A stretch of DNA of 64,000 bases from Nodosilinea sp. FACHB-141 (GCF_014696135.1 NZ_JACJPP010000011.1:62001-126000); one strand, 5' to 3'. Shown: positions 35,126 through 45,062, counted from the first letter of the stretch. The notes: generated by a model not told the origin, from the sequence alone. A program made the numbers and translations.

Positions 35126-35325
35126 AGGGCCTGCAAATGTGCACAGTCTACGATTATAGACCATGGGCGGCGCTAAGCAAACAGCTTAGGCAATGTTTTT
35201 CAGCAATGGATTTTTGTGGGGTTGGGCTGGGTATTCTCTGGCGGCTCTGGGCATAGTGTTTGTAGAGCATGCGCCGCTTTTTGCCAAGGTTATTGTTACC
35301 TAAATCTTCCTAAGCCCCCACGGTT

Positions 35326-37572
35326 ATGTCTACTCTGCCCCTCGACCCCTTGCCCCAGGAAGAGCGACCTTTACCTGAGGTCGCCAATGCCGACCTTGGG
35401 GAGGTGCTCGATGCGATCGCAACGCCGCTCTGGATAACGGACGCTCACGATCGCTGGTGCTTTCACAACCGGGCCTGTGTTGCTCTGCTGGGAGGCGATC
35501 GACTGGCTAGTAGCGACCAGCGGCAGGGTGTGGAGATACTGCCGTCGGGAATCGGCCAACCAGTGCTAGCGGCGGGCCAGCGAGCCTTGGCTAGTGGCGA
35601 TGAGCAAACTGCTGTGGTGGAGATCGCCAATGCGGCGGGGGGATGCCGTCGGCTGCTAGCGACGGTAAAACGATTTGGGGCTGCTGACAGCGAACCTCAG
35701 CTGATGGTGAGTCTACAGGATATGACTCCTCTCCATGAGGTGGAGCAAACCCTACGGCGGCAGTCGGAGCGAGAGCGGCTGCTGGGGGCGATCGCTCAGC
35801 ACTTGCTGCGATCGCTCAACTCTGAAGACTTGCTGCAGACGACGGTAAACGAGGTGCGTCGCTTTTTGGGCATCGACCGAGTGCTGTTTTATAGTTTTGA
35901 CCCTGACTACAACGGGGTGGTGGCTGAGTCGGCCAGTAGCACCATGGCCAATGCGGTCACAGCTCAGACCGATCTCAACTTTATTCCGGCGGATCTGATG
36001 CGCTACCGCCAAGGCGAGATGGAGGTGATCGACGATATGGCCTCGGCTTCTCTGCCACCGGACTATCTGGCCAAGTTCGCCCAGGCCCAGGTCAATGCCT
36101 GCCTGGTGATGCCAATTGTGCAGGGGGATGCTCTTTACGGTTTGGTGTGTGCCCTCAACAGCGACCCCCGTCCTTGGGCCGCCTGGGAAATCGAGACCTT
36201 GCGAGAAGTGGCAACCCAGGTGGGCGGTGCCATTAAGCAGGCTCGTCTGTACAATCAGGTGCAGCGGTTGAATACTGACCTGGAGCAGCAGGTGGCCCAG
36301 CGAACCGAGGAATTGCAGACCGCCCTTGAGTTTGAGGCGACCCTTAAACGGATTACCGACCGGGTGCGCGACAGCCTAGACGTCAATCAGATTATGCTGA
36401 CGGCGGTGAAGGAGCTGACCGAGGCCCTAGAGGTGAAGGGGTCGAATACATCGCTCTACGACCTTGAGCAGGGCACTTCGACGATCTATTACGAGTACAA
36501 CAGCTCTAGCCCGTCGTACCAAGGCCGAGTTGCTCAAATGGAGGCTTTCCCGGAGGTGTACCATCAGCTGCTGGACGGGCAGTATTTTCAGTTTTGCTCG
36601 GTGGAGCCGAACCCGGTGCGGGGCTATGTGGCCATGCTGGCCTGCCCGGTGGTAGATGATCGGGGTGTGCTGGGCGATCTTTGGCTGATCAACGATCGCG
36701 ACTACGGCTTTAACGACATTGAGATTCGCCTGGTGCAGCAGGTGGCTAACCAATGTGCGATCGCCATTCGCCAAGCGCGACTTTACCAGGCGGCCCAGTC
36801 GCAGGTGGCCGAGCTAGAGCGGCTCAATACCCTCAAAGACGACTTTCTCAGCACCGTTTCTCATGAGTTGCGCACCCCGGTGACCAGCATGCGGGTGGCA
36901 CTGCAACTGCTAGGGGTCACCCTAAATCAAGAATTTGACCTCACTGCCGATCTGCAAAAACCTAAGGCGGAGCGAACCCGCATTGGCCGCTACTACAGTA
37001 TTTTGCAAGAGGAGTGTGAGCGCGAAATTAGCCTAATCAACGATCTGCTCGACCTCCAGCGGCTAGATGTGGGCAACCATCCCATTCAGCCCGAGCCAAT
37101 TTTGCTAGAACCCTGGCTTGCAGGCTGGATTGACAGCTTTGTGACCCGCGCTAAGAGCCGCAATCAAACCTTGAGGTTAGTGGCAACTTCGACCCTGCCA
37201 GTGTTGTATAGCGATCTGGCTAGCCTAGAGCGAGTGCTGGCTGAATTGCTAAACAATGCGTGCAAATATACCCCGCCGGGGGAATCTATTACGCTAGAGG
37301 TTTTGCCTAACCCGGCGGCTCCTAGCGAACAGGTGTGCATTGCCCTTACCAACAGTGGGGTGACGATTCCAGCAGAGGAAATGACCCGGATCTTTGATAA
37401 GTTTTATCGGGTGCCCAGCGCTGACCCCTGGAAGCAGGGAGGGACAGGTCTAGGTCTGGCTTTGGTGAAAAAGCTGGTCGCCCATCTGGGGGGCGACATC
37501 GCGGTTACTAGTGATCCTGGGCAAACCTGTTTTACCATCACTCTGCCTACGCAACCGGCGCTCACTCGATAG
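35326..37572 (+). CDS. PAS-GAF-GAF sensor histidine kinase
   Basis: The 748-residue protein has a PAS-like part (~20-140), a phytochrome-type GAF (~160-300, FLGIDRVLFYSFDPDYNGVV), a coiled linker, a second GAF (~340-490), a HisKA domain with phospho-acceptor His513 (STVSHELRTPVTSMR) and a HATPase domain (ELLNNACKYTPPGE, GGTGLGLALVKKL). The first GAF resembles bilin-binding ones but lacks the CH pair at the usual site (LPPDYLAKFAQAQVNACLVM). There are no membrane segments, so it is probably a soluble cytoplasmic sensor. No receiver gene is adjacent. Confidence 0.95.
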   Translation: MSTLPLDPLPQEERPLPEVANADLGEVLDAIATPLWITDAHDRWCFHNRACVALLGGDRLASSDQRQGVEILPSGIGQPVLAAGQRALASGDEQTAVVEIANAAGGCRRLLATVKRFGAADSEPQLMVSLQDMTPLHEVEQTLRRQSERERLLGAIAQHLLRSLNSEDLLQTTVNEVRRFLGIDRVLFYSFDPDYNGVVAESASSTMANAVTAQTDLNFIPADLMRYRQGEMEVIDDMASASLPPDYLAKFAQAQVNACLVMPIVQGDALYGLVCALNSDPRPWAAWEIETLREVATQVGGAIKQARLYNQVQRLNTDLEQQVAQRTEELQTALEFEATLKRITDRVRDSLDVNQIMLTAVKELTEALEVKGSNTSLYDLEQGTSTIYYEYNSSSPSYQGRVAQMEAFPEVYHQLLDGQYFQFCSVEPNPVRGYVAMLACPVVDDRGVLGDLWLINDRDYGFNDIEIRLVQQVANQCAIAIRQARLYQAAQSQVAELERLNTLKDDFLSTVSHELRTPVTSMRVALQLLGVTLNQEFDLTADLQKPKAERTRIGRYYSILQEECEREISLINDLLDLQRLDVGNHPIQPEPILLEPWLAGWIDSFVTRAKSRNQTLRLVATSTLPVLYSDLASLERVLAELLNNACKYTPPGESITLEVLPNPAAPSEQVCIALTNSGVTIPAEEMTRIFDKFYRVPSADPWKQGGTGLGLALVKKLVAHLGGDIAVTSDPGQTCFTITLPTQPALTR

Positions 37573-37631
37573 CCCTTAACTCGATAAGATAGAGACACGA
37601 GTCAACCGTAGTCTCTACTGGATAAACGCCA

Positions 37632-38294
37632 ATGGACAGCGCTGTAAACGAGATCCCTTCGCCGGCGATCTACACCGGGCAATTTGGCGACTACACCATT
37701 ACTCAGGGCGATCGCCGAGGGGTCGTGCTCTATCGTACGGGCTTGGTGGTGGCGGCTTTAGCCTTTGGCCTAGGTACGGTTCTGGCCCTGGGGTTTAACC
37801 AAAATTCCACTCTGGTGCAGTCTATCAGCCTGCTCTACACGCTGTTTTGGCTAGGCCTGGGACTGAGCTTGGCCACAATTCATATCTACCTAGTGCCGCT
37901 GCACCGAGCGCTGCAAGGGGCTTGGCTGGTGGGCGGGCTGGCGTCGCTGGCACTTTCCCACGGAATTGACGGCCCCTTGGCTCAAACGGTAGTGGAAACT
38001 CCTGCGGTATTGTGGGGTCTGGGTTTTACCTTCGTAGCGCTGACCGGCATCTTCTTTAAGGAAGCTTTTTGCTTTGACCGTGTAGAGACCAAGCTGCTCA
38101 CGCCCCTGGTGCCACTGCTGCTGCTGGGTCACCTATTTGGCATGCTGCCGCTGGTGGCAGAGCAAACCCTGCTAGCAGGCTGGGCAATTTTGTTTTTGGT
38201 ATTTGCGCTGCGCAAAGCTGTGCAGCCCATTGTGCCTGACATTGGCGATAAATCGGTTTTTGCCTACCTAAAACAGCAGCGCTCAAACGCCTAA
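37632..38294 (+). CDS. DUF2301 family membrane protein
   Basis: The 220-residue protein has about six hydrophobic segments and matches the DUF2301 family of cyanobacterial integral membrane proteins with unknown role. Recognisable parts are GQFGDYTITQGDRRGVVLYR and the conserved GIFFKEAFCFDRVETKLLTP. It follows the kinase gene by about 60 bases on the same strand and could share its transcript. Confidence 0.87.
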   Translation: MDSAVNEIPSPAIYTGQFGDYTITQGDRRGVVLYRTGLVVAALAFGLGTVLALGFNQNSTLVQSISLLYTLFWLGLGLSLATIHIYLVPLHRALQGAWLVGGLASLALSHGIDGPLAQTVVETPAVLWGLGFTFVALTGIFFKEAFCFDRVETKLLTPLVPLLLLGHLFGMLPLVAEQTLLAGWAILFLVFALRKAVQPIVPDIGDKSVFAYLKQQRSNA

Positions 38295-38472
38295 GCTTCA
38301 AGGCTTACGCTCTGTTGACAATACTGGCTTAGGGGTAGAGTGACTGGTCTACCTCCGCATTTATACTGGGGATATGCTTGTGCTAGCCCTATGACCCACT
38401 GAGATGTTATGCCGACGGGCAGTGATGGTCTTTGAGTCTCATTTCGCCAGCACCTATTTCTTCTTAGGCAAT

Positions 38473-38967
38473 ATGAGCAACACTCCTGTTCCTGCAGTCG
38501 CCCCACCCTTCACGCAATCCAATTCGCAGAGGTTAGATCGCTCTGGCCAAAAGAAGACACCTGATTCAGGCACAGCATCCCTGAGCGATGATCCGTGGGT
38601 CAAGGCCTTGTTTGGTTTTAGCCAAGCTGTTGCGGCTAAGCCGAAAGGGATGCAGCGCGAGGCCTTCAGCATTCCAGAAACAGTAACTGGCTCGGAAAGA
38701 GCGTCCATTACAAGGCCGCGCCGTTCTCAAACCGATCCGACGGTTGGTGAGACTACAGCAGCGCTCTATTCTCTGAGGGATTTGGCGCCTCAGTTGGCGA
38801 ACCCACTGTCCCCGTTACGCGATCGCGATCGTCAAGCACTGGCAGAAATTTTTGATCACGAGCACATGGTCGCCGTCGAGGCCGATATTCTGACTCGCCT
38901 TAGCTACTTAGTGCCCGAACCCTCGTGGGACATAGAACCTTACGAGTTCTTACGAGAGTTCTTGTAG
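38473..38967 (+). CDS. Unknown protein with disordered N-terminal half
   Basis: I do not recognise this protein (~164 residues from ATG 38473; an upstream ATG at 38404 would add 23 poorly conserved-looking residues). The first ~100 residues are Ser/Pro/Thr-rich. The last ~60 (LRDRDRQALAEIFDHEHMVA, then LSYLVPEPSWDIEPYEFLRE) look like a compact helical module. It stands at the edge of an AT-rich stretch. Confidence 0.55.
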   Translation: MSNTPVPAVAPPFTQSNSQRLDRSGQKKTPDSGTASLSDDPWVKALFGFSQAVAAKPKGMQREAFSIPETVTGSERASITRPRRSQTDPTVGETTAALYSLRDLAPQLANPLSPLRDRDRQALAEIFDHEHMVAVEADILTRLSYLVPEPSWDIEPYEFLREFL

Positions 38968-39810
38968 CTTCAATCTAAGTACTAATGATCCTTGGGGTGT
39001 AGCAAGATGCCGATACATCCGTAGTAGTAATTGCGGGCCTAAAGCATGTTATTTGTGCTGGTGAAGCTTGGCATGTAGCGATCGCTTTAGGAGATTACAA
39101 AGACGTTCAACCGGCTCACCGCGTCTGCATTTCTAGAAAACGTCAATCTACCCAAAGGTATATTTGCATTTCTATTATCACTATATTTAGGTCGCAAAGT
39201 ACAAAAAATACGCGGCTAACAAACTGGCTGGACTCATGTCCCAAGTTCAAATTTGACTTGGTTACAAAAGTCTTAGAAATTTGTGATGGCTTTTCATGCC
39301 TGCAAGCTAATTTTCTTTTTTAACCTTGAATGAATTTATACTTTTGAAGTTTATCTGAAGCTTTCTTAGATTTTACCTTCTTTCAAAGCAGAAGCACTTG
39401 GCTATAGATAGACTGTACTTGTGAGCTAGTGTTTATCTACTAACTTACTGTGGTGGATAGCTAGGACTTGCCCTTTAGCTTTGCGCTTTCCTGGTCGGCT
39501 CAGAATCTCGATGCTCTAGGTTGCAGAGTTTCCCTCATAAATGTCCCCAAAAAACCAATAGCAGCAAGAGATAAATTTTATGATGCTGGTCTTTAAAGGG
39601 AACTATCGAATTAATAACACCGTCCTTTTCCTAAGCAGAGAGTTTTAAAGGCTAGTTTGTCATCTATTCAGTACAAGCTGCACTCCTAGCTTGTAGATGG
39701 TTAGCTTGTGTAGCTATTTATTACCTCAAGGATTTTCGGATTGCACCCACAGTGTTTTGTGTGGCTAACCTCTCAAAGCTATAGTCGTAAATTTAGTAAA
39801 TTGATTAATT
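38968..39810. other. AT-rich non-coding stretch before the glycosyltransferase
   Basis: These ~840 bases are clearly more AT-rich than the surroundings and hold no gene I can support. One frame is open from 39003 to the TAA ending near 39320 (about 105 codons, no usable ATG) and includes GLKHVICAGEAWHVAIALGD. It could be a gene remnant or chance. Confidence 0.5.
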
Positions 39811-41055
39811 ATGTCTACCTTAGCTCAAGTGCGTTTGGTGATTCTTCAGTATGCCGGTGATTTTCGGGAGGCTTATAACCTACTTGCTGAGTCAGGTAAG
39901 CAAGAATATTTCAGCCATCAATATACTATAAATAGCTCTATTGAAATAGGTCGCCAGATTGACGAGGTTATCCATTTCTGCTGTAAAACCAGTTCTGAAT
40001 ATAGCGAACTTTTAGAGCCTGGCCTTAGAGCTGTGGGTGGTAACCTTGATCCTTACAAAGAGCCAAGACGGTTGTTGAAATTGCTTGAAGAGCAAAAGCC
40101 TACCCACCTGGTGGTTCATTTCCCGTTGGTCGCTGCGTTCAAGTGGGCCAAGCAAAATAATGTAAAAGTTATAGGTCTGTTTGCTGATTCCTTTCAAGGA
40201 AGCGGGCTATCGGCAAAGCTTCGCAATTTTCGCCTATCAAGCACGTTGAATAACGAAGCTGTTCACTTAGTTGCTAACCATGGTTTGAGCGCATGTCATT
40301 CCCTAAAAAATATTGGTGTTAAGCCCAGTAAAGTTATCCCTTGGGACTTCCCCTACGAGATTACTCCCAAAGATTTTGCGCCAAAAAAATTGGGGAAGGC
40401 AGCTATCGACAATAAAAACATTGTCTATGTCGGCCGCATCGTTCAGACGAAGGGAGTGAATGATGCTCTAAATGCCTTAGTAGAGTTGAAGCAGTCTGGT
40501 ATTACTCCCAACTTGACCTTGATTGGTAAGGGAGACCTTGACTGGTTCAAAGCTGAAATTAATCGTCTAGGGTTAAACGATCAGGTGACGCTGGTGGGTG
40601 GTTTATCTCACGATCAGGTGCTAACAAAAATGCGTTGGGCTGATATTGTACTGGTGCCTAGCCGCCATGCCTATCCTGAGGGCTTGCCCCTGACCATTTA
40701 CGAAGCTTTGACCGTTAGAACGCCGCTAATTGTTTCTGACCACCCGATGTTTTTAGGCAAGTTCGAGCTAGGACGAGATGTATTGATGTTTCCTGAGAAA
40801 GATGTAGCTGCACTGGCTCGCTGTATTGAAACTCTGCTGACCAACGCAGAGCTGTACCAGACGCTATCTTTAAACTCTGCTGATGCTTGGGCTAGATTGC
40901 AGCTGCCGGTCAAGTGGCATCAGCTGATCGACCAGTGGATCAGCGATACACCTGATAGTCGCCGATGGTTGTTTAAGCACAGCCTGGAGCGATGCTCCTA
41001 TCAACAGCAACAGCTTAGCTCCAGTCGTTTACAACCAATTCTAACCAGTTCTTAG
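39811..41055 (+). CDS. GT4-type glycosyltransferase
   Basis: The 414-residue protein has the two-domain GT-B layout of family 4. The C-terminal half shows NIVYVGRIVQTKGVNDALNA, LTLIGKGDLDWF, and the EX7E-type nucleotide-sugar site in YPEGLPLTIYEALTVRTPLI. The acceptor is unknown; an envelope or exopolysaccharide role is plausible. It stands alone, flanked by AT-rich DNA, and its own codon use is more AT-rich than that of neighbours. Confidence 0.88.
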   Translation: MSTLAQVRLVILQYAGDFREAYNLLAESGKQEYFSHQYTINSSIEIGRQIDEVIHFCCKTSSEYSELLEPGLRAVGGNLDPYKEPRRLLKLLEEQKPTHLVVHFPLVAAFKWAKQNNVKVIGLFADSFQGSGLSAKLRNFRLSSTLNNEAVHLVANHGLSACHSLKNIGVKPSKVIPWDFPYEITPKDFAPKKLGKAAIDNKNIVYVGRIVQTKGVNDALNALVELKQSGITPNLTLIGKGDLDWFKAEINRLGLNDQVTLVGGLSHDQVLTKMRWADIVLVPSRHAYPEGLPLTIYEALTVRTPLIVSDHPMFLGKFELGRDVLMFPEKDVAALARCIETLLTNAELYQTLSLNSADAWARLQLPVKWHQLIDQWISDTPDSRRWLFKHSLERCSYQQQQLSSSRLQPILTSS

Positions 41056-41166
41056 TGAGGGTAAATTAATCCTGTGGTGGTGGGGCGGGTATGCCTTTGG
41101 GATGGTCTAGCATTGAAGTAGTTGGATGAATGCTTGTCGCCTCAATGCCCTATACGTCTTTTCAGC

Positions 41167-42543
41167 ATGCCTACTCTTCCTGGCTCCAATACCCCCTTTT
41201 GGCAGCGCGCACCCAAGCTCATTCTGCGCCCGCTAGATTATTTTGAAGACAACTACCGGCGCTACGGGTCGGTGTTTCAGGTGGGGGAGAAGCCGCCTTC
41301 AATCTATGTGGCTGACCCGGCAGTGATTCAGGCTATTTTTCAGGCCGATGCGGCTCAGTTTCACATTCCGTCCCAGAGTCCGGGGAGTGGGCTGACTTTT
41401 TTGCTGGGCAACCAGTCGCTGCTGTTGCTGGATGGAGAGCGCCACCGCCGCCACCGTCGCTTGTTGATGCCGCCCTTCCACGGCGATCGCATGCGCGCCT
41501 ACGGCGATGTAATCTGCACTTTGACCAAACAGGCCATGGCCAGCTGGCAGCCGGGTACGGCGTTTAACGTGCGAGCCGCCATGCAGGACATCACCCTTAG
41601 GGTAATTTTAAAAGCTGTATTTGGTCTGGGTGACGGCGATCGCTACGATCGCCTGCGGCAGCTGCTCAGTACCCTGCTAGAGGGGTTGGGCACTCCCTTC
41701 AGCGCTTTCTTTATTTTCTTTCCAGGGCTGCAGAAAGATTGGGGGCCGATGAGCCCCTGGGGAAGGTTTGTGCGGATCAAATCTGAGATTGATGCTCTGA
41801 TCTACGCCGAGATCAGCGATCGCCGTCAGCAACCCTATCCCGATGGCACCGACATTCTCTCGATGATGATCAGCGCTCGCGATGCCCAAGGTGAACCCCT
41901 GAGCGACGGCGAACTCCATGATGAGCTGATGACGCTGCTGGTGGCAGGCCACGAAACCACCGCTTCTGCTCTGGCCTGGTCGCTGTACTGGGTGCACTGG
42001 CTACCCGAGGTGAATGAGCGTCTACACCAAGAGCTAGATGCCGGAGGTCTATCCGCCGATCCCTTGGCCGATGCCAATCTGCCCTACCTCACCGCCGTCT
42101 GCCAGGAGACCCTGCGCATTTACCCTGTCGCCCCCACCACGGGCATTCGCATTCTCAACCAGCCGATGACCGTGGCGGGCTACGAGTTTCCGTCTGGGGC
42201 GGTGCTGTTTCCAAACATTTACCTGCTGCATCACCGGGAGGATCTCTACCCTGAACCCAAGGCGTTTAGGCCCAAGCGATTCTTGGAGCGGCAGTATTCA
42301 CCCTACGAGTACGTTCCCTTTGGGGGCGGTCACCGCAGCTGCATTGGCTCGGCCTTTGCGCTGATGGAAATGAAGCTAGTGCTGGCGACAATTCTGCGCC
42401 ATTGGGAGTTGGAGTTACCCGAGGGGCTGCGACGTCCGCTCAAACCCGTGCGTCGCGGCCTGACTCTAGCGCCACCAGGAAACTTGCGGATGACACCCCT
42501 AGCCCAGCGGGCGGCTCAACGTCAGGCACTACCGCTCGGCTAG
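41167..42543 (+). CDS. Cytochrome P450, CYP110-like
   Basis: The 458-residue protein carries all P450 landmarks: I-helix oxygen-activation motif AGHETTAS, K-helix ETLR in CQETLRIYPVAP, and the heme-thiolate loop FGGGHRSCIG. The start MPTLPGSNTPFWQRA resembles CYP110 proteins, the main P450 family of cyanobacteria, some of which oxidise fatty acids or terpenes. There is no membrane anchor. The start is ATG 41167. Its 3' end overlaps the convergent MTHFR-like gene by 15 bp. Confidence 0.92.
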   Translation: MPTLPGSNTPFWQRAPKLILRPLDYFEDNYRRYGSVFQVGEKPPSIYVADPAVIQAIFQADAAQFHIPSQSPGSGLTFLLGNQSLLLLDGERHRRHRRLLMPPFHGDRMRAYGDVICTLTKQAMASWQPGTAFNVRAAMQDITLRVILKAVFGLGDGDRYDRLRQLLSTLLEGLGTPFSAFFIFFPGLQKDWGPMSPWGRFVRIKSEIDALIYAEISDRRQQPYPDGTDILSMMISARDAQGEPLSDGELHDELMTLLVAGHETTASALAWSLYWVHWLPEVNERLHQELDAGGLSADPLADANLPYLTAVCQETLRIYPVAPTTGIRILNQPMTVAGYEFPSGAVLFPNIYLLHHREDLYPEPKAFRPKRFLERQYSPYEYVPFGGGHRSCIGSAFALMEMKLVLATILRHWELELPEGLRRPLKPVRRGLTLAPPGNLRMTPLAQRAAQRQALPLG

Positions 42544-43452
42544 GGCCGCATCGACGGGCGCTACTCCCCCCTGGTCGAGAATTTGGGGAATTAAATCTTC
42601 GCGACGCACGGCCATCAGGTGTACTCCCTGACAAATTTGCTGAGCGGCTTGCACCTGCTCGGCGGCGATCTTAACTCCTTCTTGCAGCGGGTCGGCGGCG
42701 GCGGCGAGGCGATCGACAGTAGCTTGGGGAATATTGACCCCGGGCACATTGCGGTTGATAAAATTGGCGTTTTTAGCCGACTTCAGTAGAAAAATTCCGG
42801 CGAGCACGGGGCGGTTATAGCCGGACGCCACCTGGTCCATAAACTTGGCTAGGCGATCGAAGTCGGTGATTAGCTGGCTTTGAAAGAACTGCGCCCCGGC
42901 CTTGACCTTGGCCTCAAACCGCCGCTGCAACCCCGACCAACTGGTTGATTGTGGGTCGATCGCAGCTCCGGCAAACAGATCTAGCGCGCCATCGGTGAGG
43001 GGCTTGTCGTTGCTGTCTACGCCAAAATTGAGTTTTTCGAGCAGTTTGAGCAGCCGCACTGACTCTAGATCAAACACCGATCGCGCTTCGGGGTGGTCAC
43101 CGGCTTTAACCGGGTCGCCAGTGAGAGCCAGAATGTTGCGCAGCCCAAGGGCGTGAGCCCCCATGAGGTCAGCCTGGAGGGCAATGCGGTTGCGATCGCG
43201 GCAGGCTACTTGGCACACCGCTTCAATCCCCTGCTGCTGGAGCAGCAGCGACGCTGCCCACGACGACATGCGCATGACCGCTCGGCTGCCGTCGGTGACA
43301 TTGACGGCGTGCACCCGACCCTTGAGCATTTGGCCCATAGCCAACATGTGCTCTGGGTTGCCCCCCTTGGGTGGCATGACCTCTGCCGTTACCAAAAACT
43401 GGTCGGCTTGGGCCGCCGTGCGCAACCGATAACCCAGGGGTGCAGAAGCCAA
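42529..43452 (-). CDS. Methylenetetrahydrofolate reductase-like protein
   Basis: The 307-residue protein matches the MTHFR TIM barrel (FLVTAEVMPPKGGNPEHML, AHALGLRNILALTGDPVKAG, QLITDFDRLAKFMDQ). MetF reduces methylene-THF to methyl-THF for methionine synthesis. It is followed on the same strand by nothing related, and its stop overlaps the P450 gene. It could be MetF itself or one of the flavin-dependent relatives, so no symbol is given. Confidence 0.87.
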   Translation of the reverse strand: MASAPLGYRLRTAAQADQFLVTAEVMPPKGGNPEHMLAMGQMLKGRVHAVNVTDGSRAVMRMSSWAASLLLQQQGIEAVCQVACRDRNRIALQADLMGAHALGLRNILALTGDPVKAGDHPEARSVFDLESVRLLKLLEKLNFGVDSNDKPLTDGALDLFAGAAIDPQSTSWSGLQRRFEAKVKAGAQFFQSQLITDFDRLAKFMDQVASGYNRPVLAGIFLLKSAKNANFINRNVPGVNIPQATVDRLAAAADPLQEGVKIAAEQVQAAQQICQGVHLMAVRREDLIPQILDQGGVAPVDAALAER

Positions 43453-43512
43453 GCCATCCTCCTTTGGATCTGTACAAACAGGGTGATTGAATTGATTAGT
43501 ATATCTCGCCAG

Positions 43513-44523
43513 CTACAGCGGTTTGGAGTAGCCTAGGGCGTCTTTTACCCGAGCCAGGGTAGCATTGGCCACGTCGCCCGCTTTTTCACGCCCGGTTCTG
43601 AGAATGCTTTCTAGGTAGGGGCGATCGCCCATCAGCTCGTTAAACCGGTTCTGAATTGGCTCTAGGGCTGCCACCGCCGTGTCGGCCAACAGCGGCTTAA
43701 ACTGGCCCCAGCCCATCTCTTTGCACTCCATCGCCACCGCCTCTTTGGTCTGGCCCGACAGCAGCATATACAGCGTCAGCAGGTTGTTGCACTCAGGCCG
43801 GGCTGGGTCATCAAACCACAGCCCCCGCTCGGGGTCGGTCTTAGCCCGCTTGATCTTTTTGACAATCGCATCGGTGGGATCAGTCAGATCGATGCGGCTT
43901 TGGTCAGAGGGGTCTGACTTCGACATTTTCTTCGTTCCGTCAGTCAGGCTCATCACCCTCGCCCCGTCAGCGCGAATCATTGGTTCAGGTACCTTAAGCA
44001 CCGGATTTTCTTCGCTGCCAAACTGAAAATTGAGTCGGGCGGCGATGTCGCGGGTAAGCTCTAGGTGCTGCTTTTGGTCTTCGCCGACAGGCACCAGGTC
44101 GGGGTCGTAGAGCAAAATGTCGGCGGCTTGCAACACTGGATAGTCGAGCAGACCAATGCTGACGTTTTCACCCTGTTTAATCGCCTTTTCTTTGAACTGA
44201 ATCATGCGCTCTAGCCAGTTGAGCGGGGTGATGCAGTTAAATAACCAAGCCAGCTCTGAGTGGGCCGATAGGTGCGATTGCACAAAAATAGTGGCTTTGT
44301 CGGGGTCAATGCCGCAGGCGATGTAGGTGGCCGCCACCTTATAGGTATCCTCCGCCAGCCGCTTGGGGTCGTGGGGCACCGTAATGGCGTGGAGGTCGGC
44401 CATAAACAAAAAGGCGTCGTATTCTTCTTGCAGATCAACCCAGTTGCGAATTGCCCCCAGATAGTTGCCTAGGTGGAGGTTGCCCGTTGGCTGAATGCCT
44501 GAAAGAATGCGCTGTTTGGCCAT
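43513..44523 (-). CDS. trpS: Tryptophanyl-tRNA synthetase
   Basis: TrpRS charges tRNA-Trp. The 336-residue protein has the class I signatures: HIGH-like GNLHLGNYLGAI near residue 16 and KMSKS in TDGTKKMSKSDPSDQ near residue 200. Also seen is the bacterial LDYPVLQAADILLYDPDLVP. Length is normal. Its substrate tRNA is encoded at 34640-34712. Confidence 0.98.
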   Translation of the reverse strand: MAKQRILSGIQPTGNLHLGNYLGAIRNWVDLQEEYDAFLFMADLHAITVPHDPKRLAEDTYKVAATYIACGIDPDKATIFVQSHLSAHSELAWLFNCITPLNWLERMIQFKEKAIKQGENVSIGLLDYPVLQAADILLYDPDLVPVGEDQKQHLELTRDIAARLNFQFGSEENPVLKVPEPMIRADGARVMSLTDGTKKMSKSDPSDQSRIDLTDPTDAIVKKIKRAKTDPERGLWFDDPARPECNNLLTLYMLLSGQTKEAVAMECKEMGWGQFKPLLADTAVAALEPIQNRFNELMGDRPYLESILRTGREKAGDVANATLARVKDALGYSKPL

Positions 44524-44706
44524 AGGTCTAGGGAGTGTAGCTACGTAAAAGGAATTGGCATAACGCCAGCGGGCGAACCCCCTATGAATCTACCCCAATC
44601 TCTGCCCGCCGCAGTAGCCAGCAACTGACCAATAGTCAGGCTTTCCTTGTCGGGAAAGGTTAAGTTGCTTAGATTTGTAAAATGCAATCATAAATCCATA
44701 ACTACT

Positions 44707-45003
44707 ATGACTCTCCCCACCGACCTGTCGACCCGTCTACAAACCGCCATTGGCTTGGCCAAAGAAGTGCAGCAACACCCCGAAGCCCACCAGGCTTTTC
44801 AAGAGGTAGTCGGGGATCTCAAAACCGAAAGCCCTGTTGCCGCTGAATTGCTAGAGCAGCTTTGGCGAGAGTACATTGGCACCCAGCGCTCTTCTCTGTT
44901 TTGGGAACAGCTCTCTGAGGTCGAGAAAAACCTCTCCGATCGCCTCAGCGAGAGCCACATTCAGCTCAAGCAAAACTACCTGCGACTGATGCAGGAGCAG
45001 TAA
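44707..45003 (+). CDS. Conserved small helical protein of unknown function
   Basis: The 98-residue product from ATG 44707 (MTLPTDLSTRLQTAIGLAKE) is predicted helical throughout and rich in Gln, Glu and Leu. I do not recognise a named family. An upstream in-frame start at 44647 would add 20 residues of dissimilar composition. No membrane segment or signal is seen. Confidence 0.6.
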   Translation: MTLPTDLSTRLQTAIGLAKEVQQHPEAHQAFQEVVGDLKTESPVAAELLEQLWREYIGTQRSSLFWEQLSEVEKNLSDRLSESHIQLKQNYLRLMQEQ

Positions 45004-45029
45004 GAAAGCGCAATTTAATGTAAAACCTT

Positions 45030-45062
45030 CGTAGGATGGGCAATGCCAGAGCTTATCCTACG
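45030..45062. repeat. Dispersed palindromic repeat (GTAGGATGGG type)
   Basis: CGTAGGAT (45030-45037) and ATCCTACG (45055-45062) are inverted, with GGCAATGCC inside. This resembles the GTAGGxTGGGCATTGCCC family of small palindromic repeats that are scattered in cyanobacterial genomes; this copy is degenerate. Confidence 0.5.

Noticed and set aside
35326-37572. Calling the kinase a cyanobacteriochrome
   Set aside because: The bilin-attachment CH pair is missing from the first GAF and the second GAF is not of the phytochrome type.
39003-39320. About 105 open codons without an ATG before the glycosyltransferase
   Set aside because: Not called a gene because no start or family was found; kept only as a possible remnant.
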